DNA from: Actinomycetospora endophytica
Lineage (GTDB): Bacteria; Actinomycetota; Actinomycetes; Mycobacteriales; Pseudonocardiaceae
DNA: 64,000 bases
Reading direction: 5' to 3'
Assembly: GCF_021026375.1 (NCBI RefSeq)
Contig: NZ_JAJNDB010000007.1
Span: 310,001 to 374,000 of the forward strand
Shown: positions 18,140 to 29,985 of the stretch, in pieces
Numbering within the stretch: position 1 is the stretch's first letter
How the letters are laid out: each line of letters opens with the position of its first letter
Program-made: the position numbers and the translations under genes
The notes under the pieces: model-generated
Database searches by the model: none
The model's input: only the letters and a program-made list of their open reading frames with translations
Told to the model about the DNA's origin: nothing

Positions 18140-18532
18140 ATGGCCCGGACCCGCCCGGTCCCCCATGAGGTTCCACCGATCGAAGGACCGGTGCGCACCT
18201 GTGTGGGGTGCCGAACGCGGGGGCCGGCGTCGGAACTGCTGCGAGTGGTGGCCGTGGACGGGGCATGCGAACCCGACCCACGGCGTCGCAAGCCGGGGCG
18301 GGGAGCCTGGATGCATCCCGCCTCCGACTGTCTGCACCGCGCGGAGCGCCGGAAGGCGTTCTCCCGGGCGCTACGCGTCCCGGGGTCGCTCGACACCGGG
18401 GCGCTGCACGCACTGCTCGAGGTGGACCCGCCGCCGTCCGACGCGGGTGCAGGTTCCGACGGCCCCGCCGGAACCGGAGAACAAGGAAGCAGGTCGACCC
18501 CCGATGAGCCAGCCGTGAAGCACTCGCGATGA
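18140..18532 (+). CDS. rnpM: RNase P modulator RnpM (YlxR, DUF448)
   Basis: A 130-residue YlxR/DUF448 protein with the signature '[21 protein letters not shown]' split over residues 18-38, 'PGRGAWMHP' and 'AFSRALR'. In Bacillus this small RNA-binding protein binds the RNase P RNA and modulates its activity. It stands between nusA and infB, as in most bacteria. ATG 18140 is used; a shorter start at about 18191 is possible since the family core begins there. The acidic, Ser/Thr-rich tail after residue 95 is variable. Confidence 0.9.
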   Translation: MARTRPVPHEVPPIEGPVRTCVGCRTRGPASELLRVVAVDGACEPDPRRRKPGRGAWMHPASDCLHRAERRKAFSRALRVPGSLDTGALHALLEVDPPPSDAGAGSDGPAGTGEQGSRSTPDEPAVKHSR

Positions 18533-18593
18533 GCGCGCAGGCGTAGGACACGAGGTCGCGGGCACGCCGCCGACCTCGAGAATGAGGAGATCA

Positions 18594-21725
<3,132 letters not shown>

Positions 21726-21755
21726 CGGTCCTGATCGGGGTTCGGGGGCGCTGAC

Positions 21756-22052
21756 GTGTACGTCGGCGCCCTCGAGCTCGACCTGCTCCTCGGCGACGTC
21801 GGGAGCATCAAGGAGAAGCGCTCCGTGGTGCGCCCGGTCGTCGCCGAGATCAAGCGGAAGTACGCGGTCTCGGTCGCCGAGGCCGGACACCTCGACCTCC
21901 ACCGTCGCGCCCTCATCGGCGTGGCGGTGGTGGCCGCGGACCCCGGGCACGTCACCGACGTGCTCGATCACTGCGAACGCCTGGTCAGCTCCCATCCCGA
22001 GTTCCAGGTGCTCTCCGCGCGGACCCGCTGGCTGGGCCCGCACGACGACTGA
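21756..22052 (+). CDS. DUF503 family protein
   Basis: A 98-residue DUF503 protein, a small ferredoxin-like fold usually found between infB and rbfA. Conserved positions are the N-terminal '[12 protein letters not shown]', '[12 protein letters not shown]' and 'DHCERLV'. The GTG start lies 30 bp after infB. Function is not established; its constant place in the operon suggests a role linked to ribosome assembly or translation. Confidence 0.92.
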   Translation: MYVGALELDLLLGDVGSIKEKRSVVRPVVAEIKRKYAVSVAEAGHLDLHRRALIGVAVVAADPGHVTDVLDHCERLVSSHPEFQVLSARTRWLGPHDD

Positions 22053-22098
22053 CGACCCTCGCCGGCCAACGCCGGTGGGCAGGAGGAAGGCCTCCCCG

Positions 22099-22611
22099 AT
22101 GGCCGACGCACCGCGGGCCCGACGGCTCGCCAAGCGGATCATCCAGATCGTCGCCTCGACCCTGGAGCACGAGGTGAAGGACCCGCGTCTGGCGATGGTC
22201 ACCATCACCGACGCCCGGCTCACCGCGGACCTGCGGGAGGCGACGGTCTACTACACCGTCTACGGCGACGACAACGCCCGGCAGGCGAGCGCCATGGCGC
22301 TGGACAGCGCGAAGGGCGTCGTGCGCTCCGCCGTGGGCCGCCAGACCGGCGTCCGCCACACGCCCTCCCTCGACTTCGTCCCGGACGCGGTGCCCGAGGG
22401 CGCCGCGCGCATGGAGGAGCTCCTCGCGGGGGCCCGGGAGGCGGACGCCGAGGTCGCCTCGCACGCCGCGGGCGCGTCCTACGCCGGCGAGGCCGACCCC
22501 TACCGCAAGCCGCGGGAGGACGAGGACGATCTCGACGCCGACGACCTCGACGACGAGCTCTCCGACGACGGGCTCTCGGACGACGCCGCGCTCGGCGGCC
22601 CGTCGCGGTGA
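22099..22611 (+). CDS. rbfA: 30S ribosome-binding factor RbfA
   Basis: A 170-residue RbfA, a KH-fold protein that binds the 30S subunit and is needed for 16S rRNA 5'-end maturation and cold adaptation. The core '[23 protein letters not shown]' spans residues 8-30 and '[19 protein letters not shown]' closes the domain. The tail after residue 115 is strongly acidic (Asp/Glu/Leu repeats) and probably disordered. ATG 22099 follows AGGAGGAAGG; a GTG at 22075 is less likely. Its TGA overlaps the next GTG. Confidence 0.95.
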   Translation: MADAPRARRLAKRIIQIVASTLEHEVKDPRLAMVTITDARLTADLREATVYYTVYGDDNARQASAMALDSAKGVVRSAVGRQTGVRHTPSLDFVPDAVPEGAARMEELLAGAREADAEVASHAAGASYAGEADPYRKPREDEDDLDADDLDDELSDDGLSDDAALGGPSR

Positions 22612-23600
22612 ACCCCCGGGCGGTCGGGATCGACGAGGCCGTCGCGATGCTCGCGGCGGCCGACGACGTCGTCCTGCTCGCCCACGTCAACCCGGACGCC
22701 GACGCCCTCGGCAGCGCGCTCGCCCTCGGTCTCGCGCTGCACCGGCGCGGCGCCCGGGTGCACGTGTCGTTCGGGGCCCCGGAGCAGCCCGCCGAGTCGC
22801 TGCGCGATCTCGACGTCGCCGACCTCGTCGTCCCCGCGGCCGAGGTCCCCGCCGCGCCCGAGCTGCTCGTCGTCCTCGACACCGGCAGCGTCGACCGGCT
22901 CGGCTCCCTGGCCTCGCGGGTCGACGGCGCGGGCACCACGCTCGTCATCGATCACCACGTGTCCAACGGCGGGTTCGGCACCGCGTACTACGTCGAGCCG
23001 ACCGCCGAGGCCACCGCGGTGATCGTCCTGGGCCTGCTCGACGCGCTCGGCGCCCCGGTGGACCTGCCGATCGCCCGGTGCCTCTACGCCGGCCTGGTCA
23101 CCGACACCCGCAACTTCCGGGCGGCATCGCCGAAGACCCACGACATGGCCGCCCGCCTGCTGGTGGCCGGGGTCGACGCCGAGGCGGTCACGCGGCCGCT
23201 GCTCGACACCCACCCGTTCTCGTGGCTCGCGATGCTCTCGGCGGTCCTGTCCACCGCGACGCTGGAGCCCGACGAGGCCCGCGGGCTCGGCTTCGTCTGG
23301 GCGTGCGCGACGACCGAGCACATCCACGGCGGCCGGCAGGAGGAGGTCGAGAGCATCATCGACGTGCTGCGCACGACCGCCGAGGCCGAGGTCGCGATGG
23401 TGCTCAAGCAGGTCGGCCCGCTGCGCTGGACGGCGTCGCTGCGCTCCAAGGGCCGGCTCGACGTGGCCGCGGCGGCGATGGCGATGGGCGGCGGCGGGCA
23501 CCGCTCGGCCTCCGGGTTCACCGTCGAGGCCACCACCACCGACGGCTCGGACGTGGTCGCCGACGTCCGCCGGGCCCTGGCGGCGGCCCCGCTGCTGTGA
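22608..23600 (+). CDS. nrnA: Bifunctional oligoribonuclease/PAP phosphatase (DHH family)
   Basis: A 330-residue DHH/DHHA1 phosphoesterase like NrnA (Rv2837c), which degrades nano-RNA, pAp and in mycobacteria cyclic dinucleotide products. The DHH domain shows '[18 protein letters not shown]' (Mn ligands), 'IDHHVSN' (about 108) and a further Asp in 'GLVTDTRNF'. The DHHA1 substrate-binding loop is '[11 protein letters not shown]' near the C-terminus. It begins at a GTG overlapping the rbfA stop and ends overlapping the MATE start, a tightly coupled arrangement also seen in mycobacteria. Confidence 0.94.
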   Translation: MNPRAVGIDEAVAMLAAADDVVLLAHVNPDADALGSALALGLALHRRGARVHVSFGAPEQPAESLRDLDVADLVVPAAEVPAAPELLVVLDTGSVDRLGSLASRVDGAGTTLVIDHHVSNGGFGTAYYVEPTAEATAVIVLGLLDALGAPVDLPIARCLYAGLVTDTRNFRAASPKTHDMAARLLVAGVDAEAVTRPLLDTHPFSWLAMLSAVLSTATLEPDEARGLGFVWACATTEHIHGGRQEEVESIIDVLRTTAEAEVAMVLKQVGPLRWTASLRSKGRLDVAAAAMAMGGGGHRSASGFTVEATTTDGSDVVADVRRALAAAPLL

Positions 23601-24949
23601 GCTCCGCGGACCCGACCTCCGGGCCCGAGGTCCTCGACGCCGGCCCGGTCCGGGTCCTGTCGCTGTCGGCCGCCGCGCTCGTCGTGCTCGTGGCCGAGCC
23701 GCTCTACCTGCTGGTGGACACCGCCGTCGTCGGGCGGCTCGGGGCGCTGCCGCTCGGCGCGCTCGCGGTGGGCGCCGTGGTGCTCGCCCAGGTGTCGTCG
23801 CTGGGCACCTTCCTCGCCTACGGCACGACGGCGCGCGCGGCCCGCGCGTTCGGTGCGGGGCGGCGGGACCGCGCGATCGCCGAGGGGGTTGCCGCGACGT
23901 GGCTCGCGCTGCTGGCCGGCCTCGCCGTCGTCGTCGTGGGGCAGCTGATCGCGCGTCCCGTCGCCGAGGTGCTCGGCGACGGCGGGGCGCTGGCCGACCA
24001 GGCCGTGTCGTGGATGCGGGTCGCGCTGTGCGGCGCGCCCGGGATCCTCGTCGCGATGGCCGGCAACGGCTGGATGCGGGGCGTGCAGTCGACCCGGGCA
24101 CCGGTCGTCGTCGTGCTGGCGGGGAACGGGGCGTCGGCGGTGGCGTGTCCGTTCCTGGTGCACGGGGCCGGTTCCTGGTCCGGCCTGGGACTGGTCGGCT
24201 CCGCGATCGCCAACGTCGGCGCGCAGACCGTGGTGCTGCTGCTGTTCGGGGCGGCGCTGGTCCGCGAGGCGACGGCACTGCGGGTCCCGCTGCGCCCGGT
24301 GCCCGCCGATCTGCGGGCCCAGCTCGGGCTGGGGCGCGACCTCCTGCTGCGCAGCCTGGCCTTCCAGGCCTGCTTCCTGTCCGCGACCGCGGTCACCGCC
24401 CGCTTCGGGGCGGCCTCGGTCGCCGCGCACCAGGTCGTGCTGCAGCTGTGGACGTTCATGTCGACCGTGCTCGACTCGCTCGCGATCGCCGCCCAGCAGC
24501 TCGTGGGGGCCGCGCTGGGAGCGTCGTCGCGGTCCTCGGCGCGGACGGTCACCGGCCGCGTGACCCGCTACGGGCTCGTCCTGGGTGTCCTCGCGGGTGT
24601 GGTGTTCGCCGCACTCGCCGGGGTGCTGCCCCGTGTGTTCAGCCCCGACCCGACGGTGCTCGCGACGATCCCGCAGGCATGGTGGTTCTTCGTCGCGCTG
24701 CAGCCGGTGGCCGGGTACGTGTTCGCCCTGGACGGGGTGCTCCTCGGCGCCGCAGATGCGGCTTTCCTGCGCCGACTGACCCTCGGCTCGGCGGTCGTGG
24801 GCTTCCTGCCGATGATCTGGCTCTCGCTGGCGTTCGGGTGGGGGCTCGCGGGCGTGTGGGCCGGATTGTCGCTGTTCATGCTGGGTCGCGCGCTCGGGGT
24901 CGGCGTGCGGGCGCGCGGTGATCGGTGGATGGTGCCCGGGGGCATCTGA
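23597..24949 (+). CDS. MATE family efflux transporter (DinF-like)
   Basis: A 450-residue, 12-TM membrane protein of the multidrug and toxin extrusion family, DinF branch. The first TM carries 'AEPLYLLVDTAVVGRLG', typical of the family, with Asp residues in the N-lobe for cation coupling. The GTG start overlaps the nrnA stop (GTGA). The same order rbfA-nrnA-dinF is present in M. tuberculosis (Rv2838c-Rv2836c). Substrates are not predictable from sequence. Confidence 0.92.
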   Translation: MSSADPTSGPEVLDAGPVRVLSLSAAALVVLVAEPLYLLVDTAVVGRLGALPLGALAVGAVVLAQVSSLGTFLAYGTTARAARAFGAGRRDRAIAEGVAATWLALLAGLAVVVVGQLIARPVAEVLGDGGALADQAVSWMRVALCGAPGILVAMAGNGWMRGVQSTRAPVVVVLAGNGASAVACPFLVHGAGSWSGLGLVGSAIANVGAQTVVLLLFGAALVREATALRVPLRPVPADLRAQLGLGRDLLLRSLAFQACFLSATAVTARFGAASVAAHQVVLQLWTFMSTVLDSLAIAAQQLVGAALGASSRSSARTVTGRVTRYGLVLGVLAGVVFAALAGVLPRVFSPDPTVLATIPQAWWFFVALQPVAGYVFALDGVLLGAADAAFLRRLTLGSAVVGFLPMIWLSLAFGWGLAGVWAGLSLFMLGRALGVGVRARGDRWMVPGGI

Positions 24950-25018
24950 ACGTCGGGTGCCGACCCGGTGCAGGATGCCGGTGAACGATCGCTTTCGGAC
25001 CAGGAGGTCTCGCAGACC

Positions 25019-25780
25019 ATGACCGCTCCCAGTTCCCGCGTCGCCGTCGTCACGGGTGCCGCCCGCGGACTCGGTGCCGCGACCGCGCAGCGCCTCGCCG
25101 CCGACGGGCACGCCGTCGCCGTGATCGACCTCGAGGAGAGCGCGGCCAAGGGCACCGCGGACGCGATCACCCAGGCCGGTGGCAGCGCCATCGCGATCGG
25201 CGCCGACGTCTCCGACTCCGCCGCGGTCGACGCGGCGATCGAGCGCGTCGTCGCCGAGCTGGGCGGGCCGACGGTGCTGGTCAACAACGCCGGCATCACC
25301 CGCGACAACCTGCTGTTCAAGATGACCGAGACCGACTGGGACGCCGTGATGGGCGTGCACCTGCGCGGCTCGTTCCTGATGACCCGGGCCTGCCAGAAGC
25401 ACATGGTCGCCGCCGGCTGGGGCCGGATCGTGAACCTGTCGTCGACCTCGGCGCTGGGCAACCGCGGCCAGGTGAACTACTCGGCGGCCAAGGCGGGTCT
25501 GCAGGGCTTCACCAAGACCCTGGCGATCGAGCTGGGCCGCTTCGGGATCACCGCGAACTGCGTCGCCCCCGGGTTCATCGCCTCCGAGATGACCAAGGCG
25601 ACCGCCGAGCGGCTCGGCGTGCCGTGGGACGAGTTCGTCGCCGGGCGCGCCAAGGAGATCCCGGTGCAGCGCGCCGGGGCGCCCGAGGACATCGCGAACA
25701 TGGTCGCGTTCTTCGCCGGCGAGGGGGCCGGGTTCGTCTCCGGCCAGGTCATCTACGTCGCGGGCGGCCCCAAGACCTGA
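25019..25780 (+). CDS. fabG: FabG-like 3-oxoacyl-ACP reductase (SDR)
   Basis: A 253-residue classical SDR closest to FabG-type ketoacyl reductases such as Rv2766c. Cofactor motif 'TGAARGLG' (about residues 13-20), 'NNAG' (about 91), catalytic Ser in 'NLSSTSALGN' and 'YSAAK' (about 158-162) are all present, as is the 'GFI' lid region. It would reduce 3-oxoacyl thioesters with NADPH, although relatives also act on other carbonyls. ATG 25019 follows AGGAGG at 25002. It appears to have its own ribosome-binding site but lies close behind the translation operon. Confidence 0.88.
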   Translation: MTAPSSRVAVVTGAARGLGAATAQRLAADGHAVAVIDLEESAAKGTADAITQAGGSAIAIGADVSDSAAVDAAIERVVAELGGPTVLVNNAGITRDNLLFKMTETDWDAVMGVHLRGSFLMTRACQKHMVAAGWGRIVNLSSTSALGNRGQVNYSAAKAGLQGFTKTLAIELGRFGITANCVAPGFIASEMTKATAERLGVPWDEFVAGRAKEIPVQRAGAPEDIANMVAFFAGEGAGFVSGQVIYVAGGPKT

Positions 25781-25831
25781 GCCGTCCCGCCCGGGGCCAC
25801 GCTGTCGGGGGTCCGTGCTCTGATCCGACCC

Positions 25832-26578
25832 GTGAGCGGGACGTGGGACGGCGGCGAGGGTGGCTGGGACGCTCCGGCCCTGGCGTGGCTGCGCGGGGTG
25901 CGGGAGCGGTGGAGTGCGGTCGGGGTCCTCGGGGTGCTGGAGGACGCCGTCGCGCAGGTGTGGGAGCGCAACGTCGCGAGGCACGATCCCGAGGTCGCCG
26001 GTGACACCCCGGTGACGCTCGGGATCACCTCCTCGGAGAACCTGCGCACGGTGCTGCTGCGCACCGCGCCGGAGTGGGAGCCGCGGGGTGTCCTCGTCGG
26101 TGCCCCGTGGAACTCCCTGGCGGTCGCGCACGACGGGGTGGTCCTGCACCTGATGAAGGCGCCGGACGGGTCGGGCAGCCGTCCGGACTTCGGGACGCTG
26201 CGCTGGGTCGGCGAGGTCCGCGGCGCCGCGGCCACCGCCAACGGCCTCGTCTACGCCCCCTCCCCGGACGACCGCACGGGGCAGCTGTGGTTCGACGGCT
26301 TCGGCCTCCCACCGCGGGCGGTCCCCGACGACGGCCGCGTCGGGCTGTCCCACGTCGTGCTGGTGTGGACGGGGGACCCGGTCTCGGCGACGACGGCGGG
26401 CTGGCTCGCCGTGCCCTGGGAGCACGACACCGGGCCGACGTGGCTCGCCGCGCTGCCGGTCTGGATGCACGGCCCCGACGAGGTCCCTGCGCCGCGGCGG
26501 ATCCCGGCGGTCTCGATCTCCTTCGAGGACGTGCGCGTGGGGGAGGGGCCAGGGGCGGGGCATGATGCCCGGCGATGA
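25832..26578 (+). CDS. Conserved protein of unknown function
   Basis: A 248-residue soluble protein I do not recognise. It is rich in Trp and Gly, with beta-type stretches such as 'RGVLVGAPWNSLAVAHDGVVLHLMK', 'LWFDGF' and 'AGWLAVPWEHDTGPTWLAALPVW'. No signal peptide or TM helix is seen. The GTG start is at 25832; its TGA overlaps the truB ATG (ATGA), so the two are translationally coupled. A role cannot be inferred beyond that coupling. Confidence 0.8.
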   Translation: MSGTWDGGEGGWDAPALAWLRGVRERWSAVGVLGVLEDAVAQVWERNVARHDPEVAGDTPVTLGITSSENLRTVLLRTAPEWEPRGVLVGAPWNSLAVAHDGVVLHLMKAPDGSGSRPDFGTLRWVGEVRGAAATANGLVYAPSPDDRTGQLWFDGFGLPPRAVPDDGRVGLSHVVLVWTGDPVSATTAGWLAVPWEHDTGPTWLAALPVWMHGPDEVPAPRRIPAVSISFEDVRVGEGPGAGHDARR

Positions 26579-27510
26579 ACCAGCGATCCCCCCGCCGACC
26601 CCGCCGCGAGCCCCCGCCGCCCGGACTGCTCGTCGTCGACAAGCCGGCCGGCTGGACCTCGCACGACGTCGTCGGCAAGGTCCGCGGGCTCGTCGGTACC
26701 CGGAAGGTCGGGCACGCGGGGACGCTCGACCCGATGGCGACCGGCGTGCTCGTCCTCGGCGTCGAGCGGGCGACGAAGCTGCTCGGCCACCTGGCCCTGG
26801 ACACCAAGACCTACCTGGCCACGATCCGGCTCGGCGTCGAGACCACCACCGACGACGCCGAGGGTGAGCCGACGGCGACGGCCGACGCCCGTGCGGTCAC
26901 CGATGCGGCGGTCGTGGACGGCATCGCAGCGCTGACCGGCGACATCGCGCAGGTCCCGAGCAGCGTCTCGGCGATCAAGGTCGACGGGAAGCGCGCGTAC
27001 GAGCGGGCCCGCGCGGGGGAGGAGGTCGAGCTCGAGGCTCGGCCGGTGCACGTGGCGCGCTTCGACGTGCTCGAGACCCGCCGCCAGGACGCGACGGTGG
27101 ACCTCGACGTCGTCGTCGACTGCTCCTCGGGCACCTACGTCCGCGCCCTCGCCCGGGATCTCGGCCGGGCGCTCGGGGTCGGGGGGCACCTCACCGCGCT
27201 GCGGCGCACCCGCGTGGGGCCGTTCACCCTCGCGCACGCCCGCGACCTGGAGACCCTCGGCGCCGAGGCCGACGGCGAGGCGGGCCGCGCGAGCCTGTCG
27301 CTCGACCTCGACGCCGCCGTCGGGACGGCGTTCCCCCGCCGCGACGTGGATGCCGGTGGCGCCGACGACCTCGCCCACGGCCGCCCGCTCCCGACCACCG
27401 GGACGGCGGGGACCACCGGCGTGTTCGGGCCGGACGGGCACGTGATCGGCCTCGTCGCCGACGACGACGGGCGGGCGCGGCCGGTGCTCGTGCTGGCTCC
27501 GGCCGGCTAG
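26575..27510 (+). CDS. truB: tRNA pseudouridine(55) synthase TruB
   Basis: A 311-residue pseudouridine synthase that converts U55 of tRNAs to pseudouridine. The N-terminal 'GLLVVDKPAGWTSHDVV' and the catalytic Asp in 'HAGTLDPMATGVL' (about residue 53) are clear, as are 'SAIKVDGKRAYERAR' and 'CSSGTYVRALARDLG'. A C-terminal PUA-like domain ends near 'PVLVLAPAG'. ATG 26575 overlaps the upstream stop; a CATGAT hexamer eight bases before the start could provide an additional leaderless promoter. Confidence 0.96.
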   Translation: MNQRSPRRPRREPPPPGLLVVDKPAGWTSHDVVGKVRGLVGTRKVGHAGTLDPMATGVLVLGVERATKLLGHLALDTKTYLATIRLGVETTTDDAEGEPTATADARAVTDAAVVDGIAALTGDIAQVPSSVSAIKVDGKRAYERARAGEEVELEARPVHVARFDVLETRRQDATVDLDVVVDCSSGTYVRALARDLGRALGVGGHLTALRRTRVGPFTLAHARDLETLGAEADGEAGRASLSLDLDAAVGTAFPRRDVDAGGADDLAHGRPLPTTGTAGTTGVFGPDGHVIGLVADDDGRARPVLVLAPAG

Positions 27511-27525
27511 GCGCCGGGCCACCTG

Positions 27526-27591
27526 GTCGACGAGGGGCACATGGCGCGGGCGGGAGGCGTCGTCGGGATGCGTGACGTGCCCCTCGCCGAC
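27526..27591. repeat. Repeat family U, copy 1 (inverted repeat after truB)
   Basis: The arms GTCGACGAGGGGCAC and GTGCCCCTCGCCGAC enclose about 36 bp, 15 bp after the truB stop. A related, more degenerate element is at 37428-37494. It may be the truB terminator. The rest of the 253-bp spacer holds the ribF promoter region and nothing else I can recognise. Confidence 0.7.
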
Positions 27592-27684
27592 ACCCCCGCC
27601 GACCGATCACCCCATGCGGTGGCGCTCCGGTGACGGGATCGTGTCGGGTCCCCCGGCGCGCGCGGGCACCCGCGCCGACGGCCG

Positions 27685-27690
27685 TACGCT
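27685..27690 (+). promoter_or_regulatory. Candidate -10 of ribF
   Basis: TACGCT stands 73 bp before the ribF GTG, giving a leader of about 65 nt. No FMN riboswitch is recognisable in it. Confidence 0.35.
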
Positions 27691-27763
27691 GGCGGCCGAC
27701 CCGCCGTCGCACCGCCCGCGGCGGTGGACCCGACCCCGTCGACCCGCCCCGGAGGCCCGAGCA

Positions 27764-28702
27764 GTGCAACGCTGGCGCGGTCGTGACGGCGTCCCCCCGG
27801 GCTGGGGGCGCTGCGTGGTCACCATCGGCGTGTTCGACGGCGTGCACCGCGGTCACCAGCAGCTGATCGGCCACGCCGTCGAGCGGGCCCGTGAGCTCGG
27901 GGTGCCCACCACGCTCATCACCTTCGACCCGCACCCCAGCGAGGTGCTGCGTCCCGGTTCGCACCCGGCGCAGCTCACGACGCTGACCCGGCGGGCCGAG
28001 CTGGTCGCCGAGCTCGGCGTCGACGCCTTCTGGGTGCTGCCGTTCACCACCGACTTCGCCCACGTCGCGCCGGACGAGTTCGTCCACGAGCTGCTCGTGG
28101 ACCGGCTGCACGCCTCGGCCGTCGTCGTCGGGCGCAACTTCACCTACGGGTACCGGGCCGCCGGCGACGTCGACGAGCTCGTGCGGCTCGGGCAGCGCTT
28201 CGGGTTCGAGGCGATCGGGCTCGACCTCGTCGCCGACGGCGACCGCGGCCGCACCGTGACGTTCTCGTCCACCTACATCCGCAGCTCGATCGCGGCCGGC
28301 GACGTCGAGGCCGCCGCGGACGCGCTCGGTCGGCCGCACCGCGTGGAGGGGGTCGTGGTCCGCGGCGACCAGCGGGGCCGCGAGCTCGGCTACCCGACGG
28401 CGAACGTCGCCGCGACCGAGCACGCCGCGATCCCGGCCGACGGGGTGTACGCCGGGTGGTTCGTGCGGGACGGCGAACGCCTCCCGGCCGCGATCTCCGT
28501 CGGGACCAACCCCACGTTCTCCGGGCAGGTCCGCACCGTCGAGGCGTTCGTCCTGGACCACTCCGAGGACTTCTACGGCCAGCGGGTCGCCGTCGACTTC
28601 GTCGGCCGGGTCCGCGGCATGGAGCGCTTCGACTCGATCGACGAGCTCCTGGTCGCCATGGCCGGCGACGTGGCGACGACGCGCCAGCTGCTCGGGCTGT
28701 AA
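27764..28702 (+). CDS. ribF: Bifunctional riboflavin kinase/FAD synthetase
   Basis: A 312-residue two-domain enzyme that phosphorylates riboflavin to FMN and adenylates FMN to FAD. The N-terminal nucleotidyltransferase shows 'GVFDGVHRGHQQLI' (the HxGH motif) and 'YIRSSIAAGDVE'; the C-terminal kinase shows 'GRELGYPTANV' and 'GTNPTF'. GTG 27764 is chosen because GGAGG precedes it and it lies about 27 residues before the first motif; a longer in-frame start at 27572 is improbable. The order truB-ribF-rpsO-pnp is widely conserved. Confidence 0.95.
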   Translation: MQRWRGRDGVPPGWGRCVVTIGVFDGVHRGHQQLIGHAVERARELGVPTTLITFDPHPSEVLRPGSHPAQLTTLTRRAELVAELGVDAFWVLPFTTDFAHVAPDEFVHELLVDRLHASAVVVGRNFTYGYRAAGDVDELVRLGQRFGFEAIGLDLVADGDRGRTVTFSSTYIRSSIAAGDVEAAADALGRPHRVEGVVVRGDQRGRELGYPTANVAATEHAAIPADGVYAGWFVRDGERLPAAISVGTNPTFSGQVRTVEAFVLDHSEDFYGQRVAVDFVGRVRGMERFDSIDELLVAMAGDVATTRQLLGL

Positions 28703-28717
28703 GGGCTGACGAGGGCC

Positions 28718-29248
28718 GTGCGCCTCTTCGTCGCGGTCCTCCCGGACGAGGCCGTCACCGCGGCCGTCGGCGCCGCGCTCGAGCGCGCCCTGCCCGGCAC
28801 GGGGTGGCGCGCGGTGGCCCCGGAGCGCAGGCACGTGACGCTGCGCTTCCTCGCCGACGCCGCTCCCGACGTCACCGCCGCGACGCTGCGCCGGGATCTC
28901 GCCGGGGTGCTCGCGCCGACCCTGCACACGACGGGCGCCGGGGTGTTCGGGACCGCGCTCTGGCTCGGCGTGCGACCGGAGCGACCGGAGGCGTGGCGCG
29001 ACCTGCTGGTCGCCGTCGGGACCGACCCCGGCGGGCACGTCGCCCATCTGACGGTTGCCCGGGGCCGGGACGGCACCGTCCCGGAGGGCCTCGCCGGGCA
29101 CCGCGGACCGGCGTGGACGCCGGGCGCGGTGCTGCTCGTCGCGAGCGGGACCCCGTACCGGGTCGTCGAGGAGTTCCCGCTGGTGGGCGGGGGTGCCCGA
29201 CCGCGTGACGGGGCGGGTGGCGACGAGGCTGTCGGACCCCTTGGGTAG
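28718..29248 (+). CDS. thpR: RNA 2',3'-cyclic phosphodiesterase ThpR
   Basis: A 176-residue 2H phosphoesterase (formerly 2'-5' RNA ligase) that opens 2',3'-cyclic phosphates. The two HxT motifs are 'RHVTLRF' (about residue 43) and 'AHLTVAR' (about 110), matching the family spacing. It begins at a GTG 15 bp after ribF and is probably in the same transcript. Confidence 0.9.
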   Translation: MRLFVAVLPDEAVTAAVGAALERALPGTGWRAVAPERRHVTLRFLADAAPDVTAATLRRDLAGVLAPTLHTTGAGVFGTALWLGVRPERPEAWRDLLVAVGTDPGGHVAHLTVARGRDGTVPEGLAGHRGPAWTPGAVLLVASGTPYRVVEEFPLVGGGARPRDGAGGDEAVGPLG

Positions 29249-29411
29249 ACTGGGAACCGATCCGGCTGCGGTCCGTGGCGGCCGGACGCGCGGGGCTGGG
29301 CGCCGACCTGGCGCACCGGGTCTCCCGACGCACCGTCACACGGCACCGGTCGTGCGGCCAGAGGGCCGCGCGGACGGGCAACACCCCCGAATACCGAGGA
29401 GCACCACCGAC

Positions 29412-29681
29412 GTGGCCCTGACCACCGATCAGAAGAAGTCGATCCTCTCCGACTACGGAGTGCACACCACCGACACGGGTTCGCCCGAGGCCCAGGTGGC
29501 ACTGCTGACGCAGCGGATCATCCAGCTCACCGAGCACCTGAAGACGCACAAGCACGACCACCACTCCCGCCGCGGCCTGCTGCTGCTGGTGGGCCGCCGC
29601 CGCCGGCTGCTGAAGTACGTGGCCTCGGTGGACATCTCGCGCTACCGGTCGCTCATCGAGCGGTTGGGTCTGCGCCGCTGA
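29412..29681 (+). CDS. rpsO: 30S ribosomal protein S15
   Basis: An 89-residue S15, the full family length, which binds the central domain of 16S rRNA and is an early assembly protein. Conserved '[16 protein letters not shown]', '[12 protein letters not shown]' and '[10 protein letters not shown]' are present. The start is a GTG at 29412 after a GAGGAG ribosome-binding site. A 163-nt leader separates it from thpR, long enough for an autoregulatory structure, but I cannot identify one. A strong hairpin follows directly. Confidence 0.97.
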   Translation: MALTTDQKKSILSDYGVHTTDTGSPEAQVALLTQRIIQLTEHLKTHKHDHHSRRGLLLLVGRRRRLLKYVASVDISRYRSLIERLGLRR

Positions 29682-29687
29682 CCCCCC

Positions 29688-29718
29688 GGGCCGCCCGCGT
29701 CGCCGACGCGGGCGGCCC
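29688..29718 (+). terminator. rpsO terminator hairpin
   Basis: A perfect 14-bp stem (GGGCCGCCCGCGTC with its complement) around a 3-base loop starts six bases after the rpsO stop. Only a weak T-containing tail follows. Confidence 0.75.
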
Positions 29719-29985
29719 GATCTCGTTCCACACCCACAGCTGAATCACGACGAGCCCCGCCACCGCAGCGCCGGTGGCGACCGATCCGACCCGGTCCTCG
29801 GTAGTGGCTCCCGGACCCGGCGCCCGTACGAGGGCGATCCGTTCCCGGGCGCTTCGATCGAAGACCGGTCACGTCGGCCGTCCGCGGTGGCCCCCGAGAC
29901 GCGGGGGCACGCGGCGGCGGGTCTCCCGAGGCCGGGCCGGGGCGTCCGCCCCGCCCGGCCAGAAGACCAGGAGGAATCCCCACCC
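29719..29985 (+). other. pnp 5' region
   Basis: This 267-bp non-coding stretch holds no gene. An AGGAGGA ribosome-binding site stands just before the pnp ATG. In other bacteria the pnp leader forms an RNase III-cleaved hairpin used in autoregulation; GC-rich complementary segments exist here but I cannot single out one structure. Confidence 0.4.

Noticed and set aside
27592..27763. FMN riboswitch before ribF
   Set aside because: The leader is too short and shows none of the conserved RFN-element segments.
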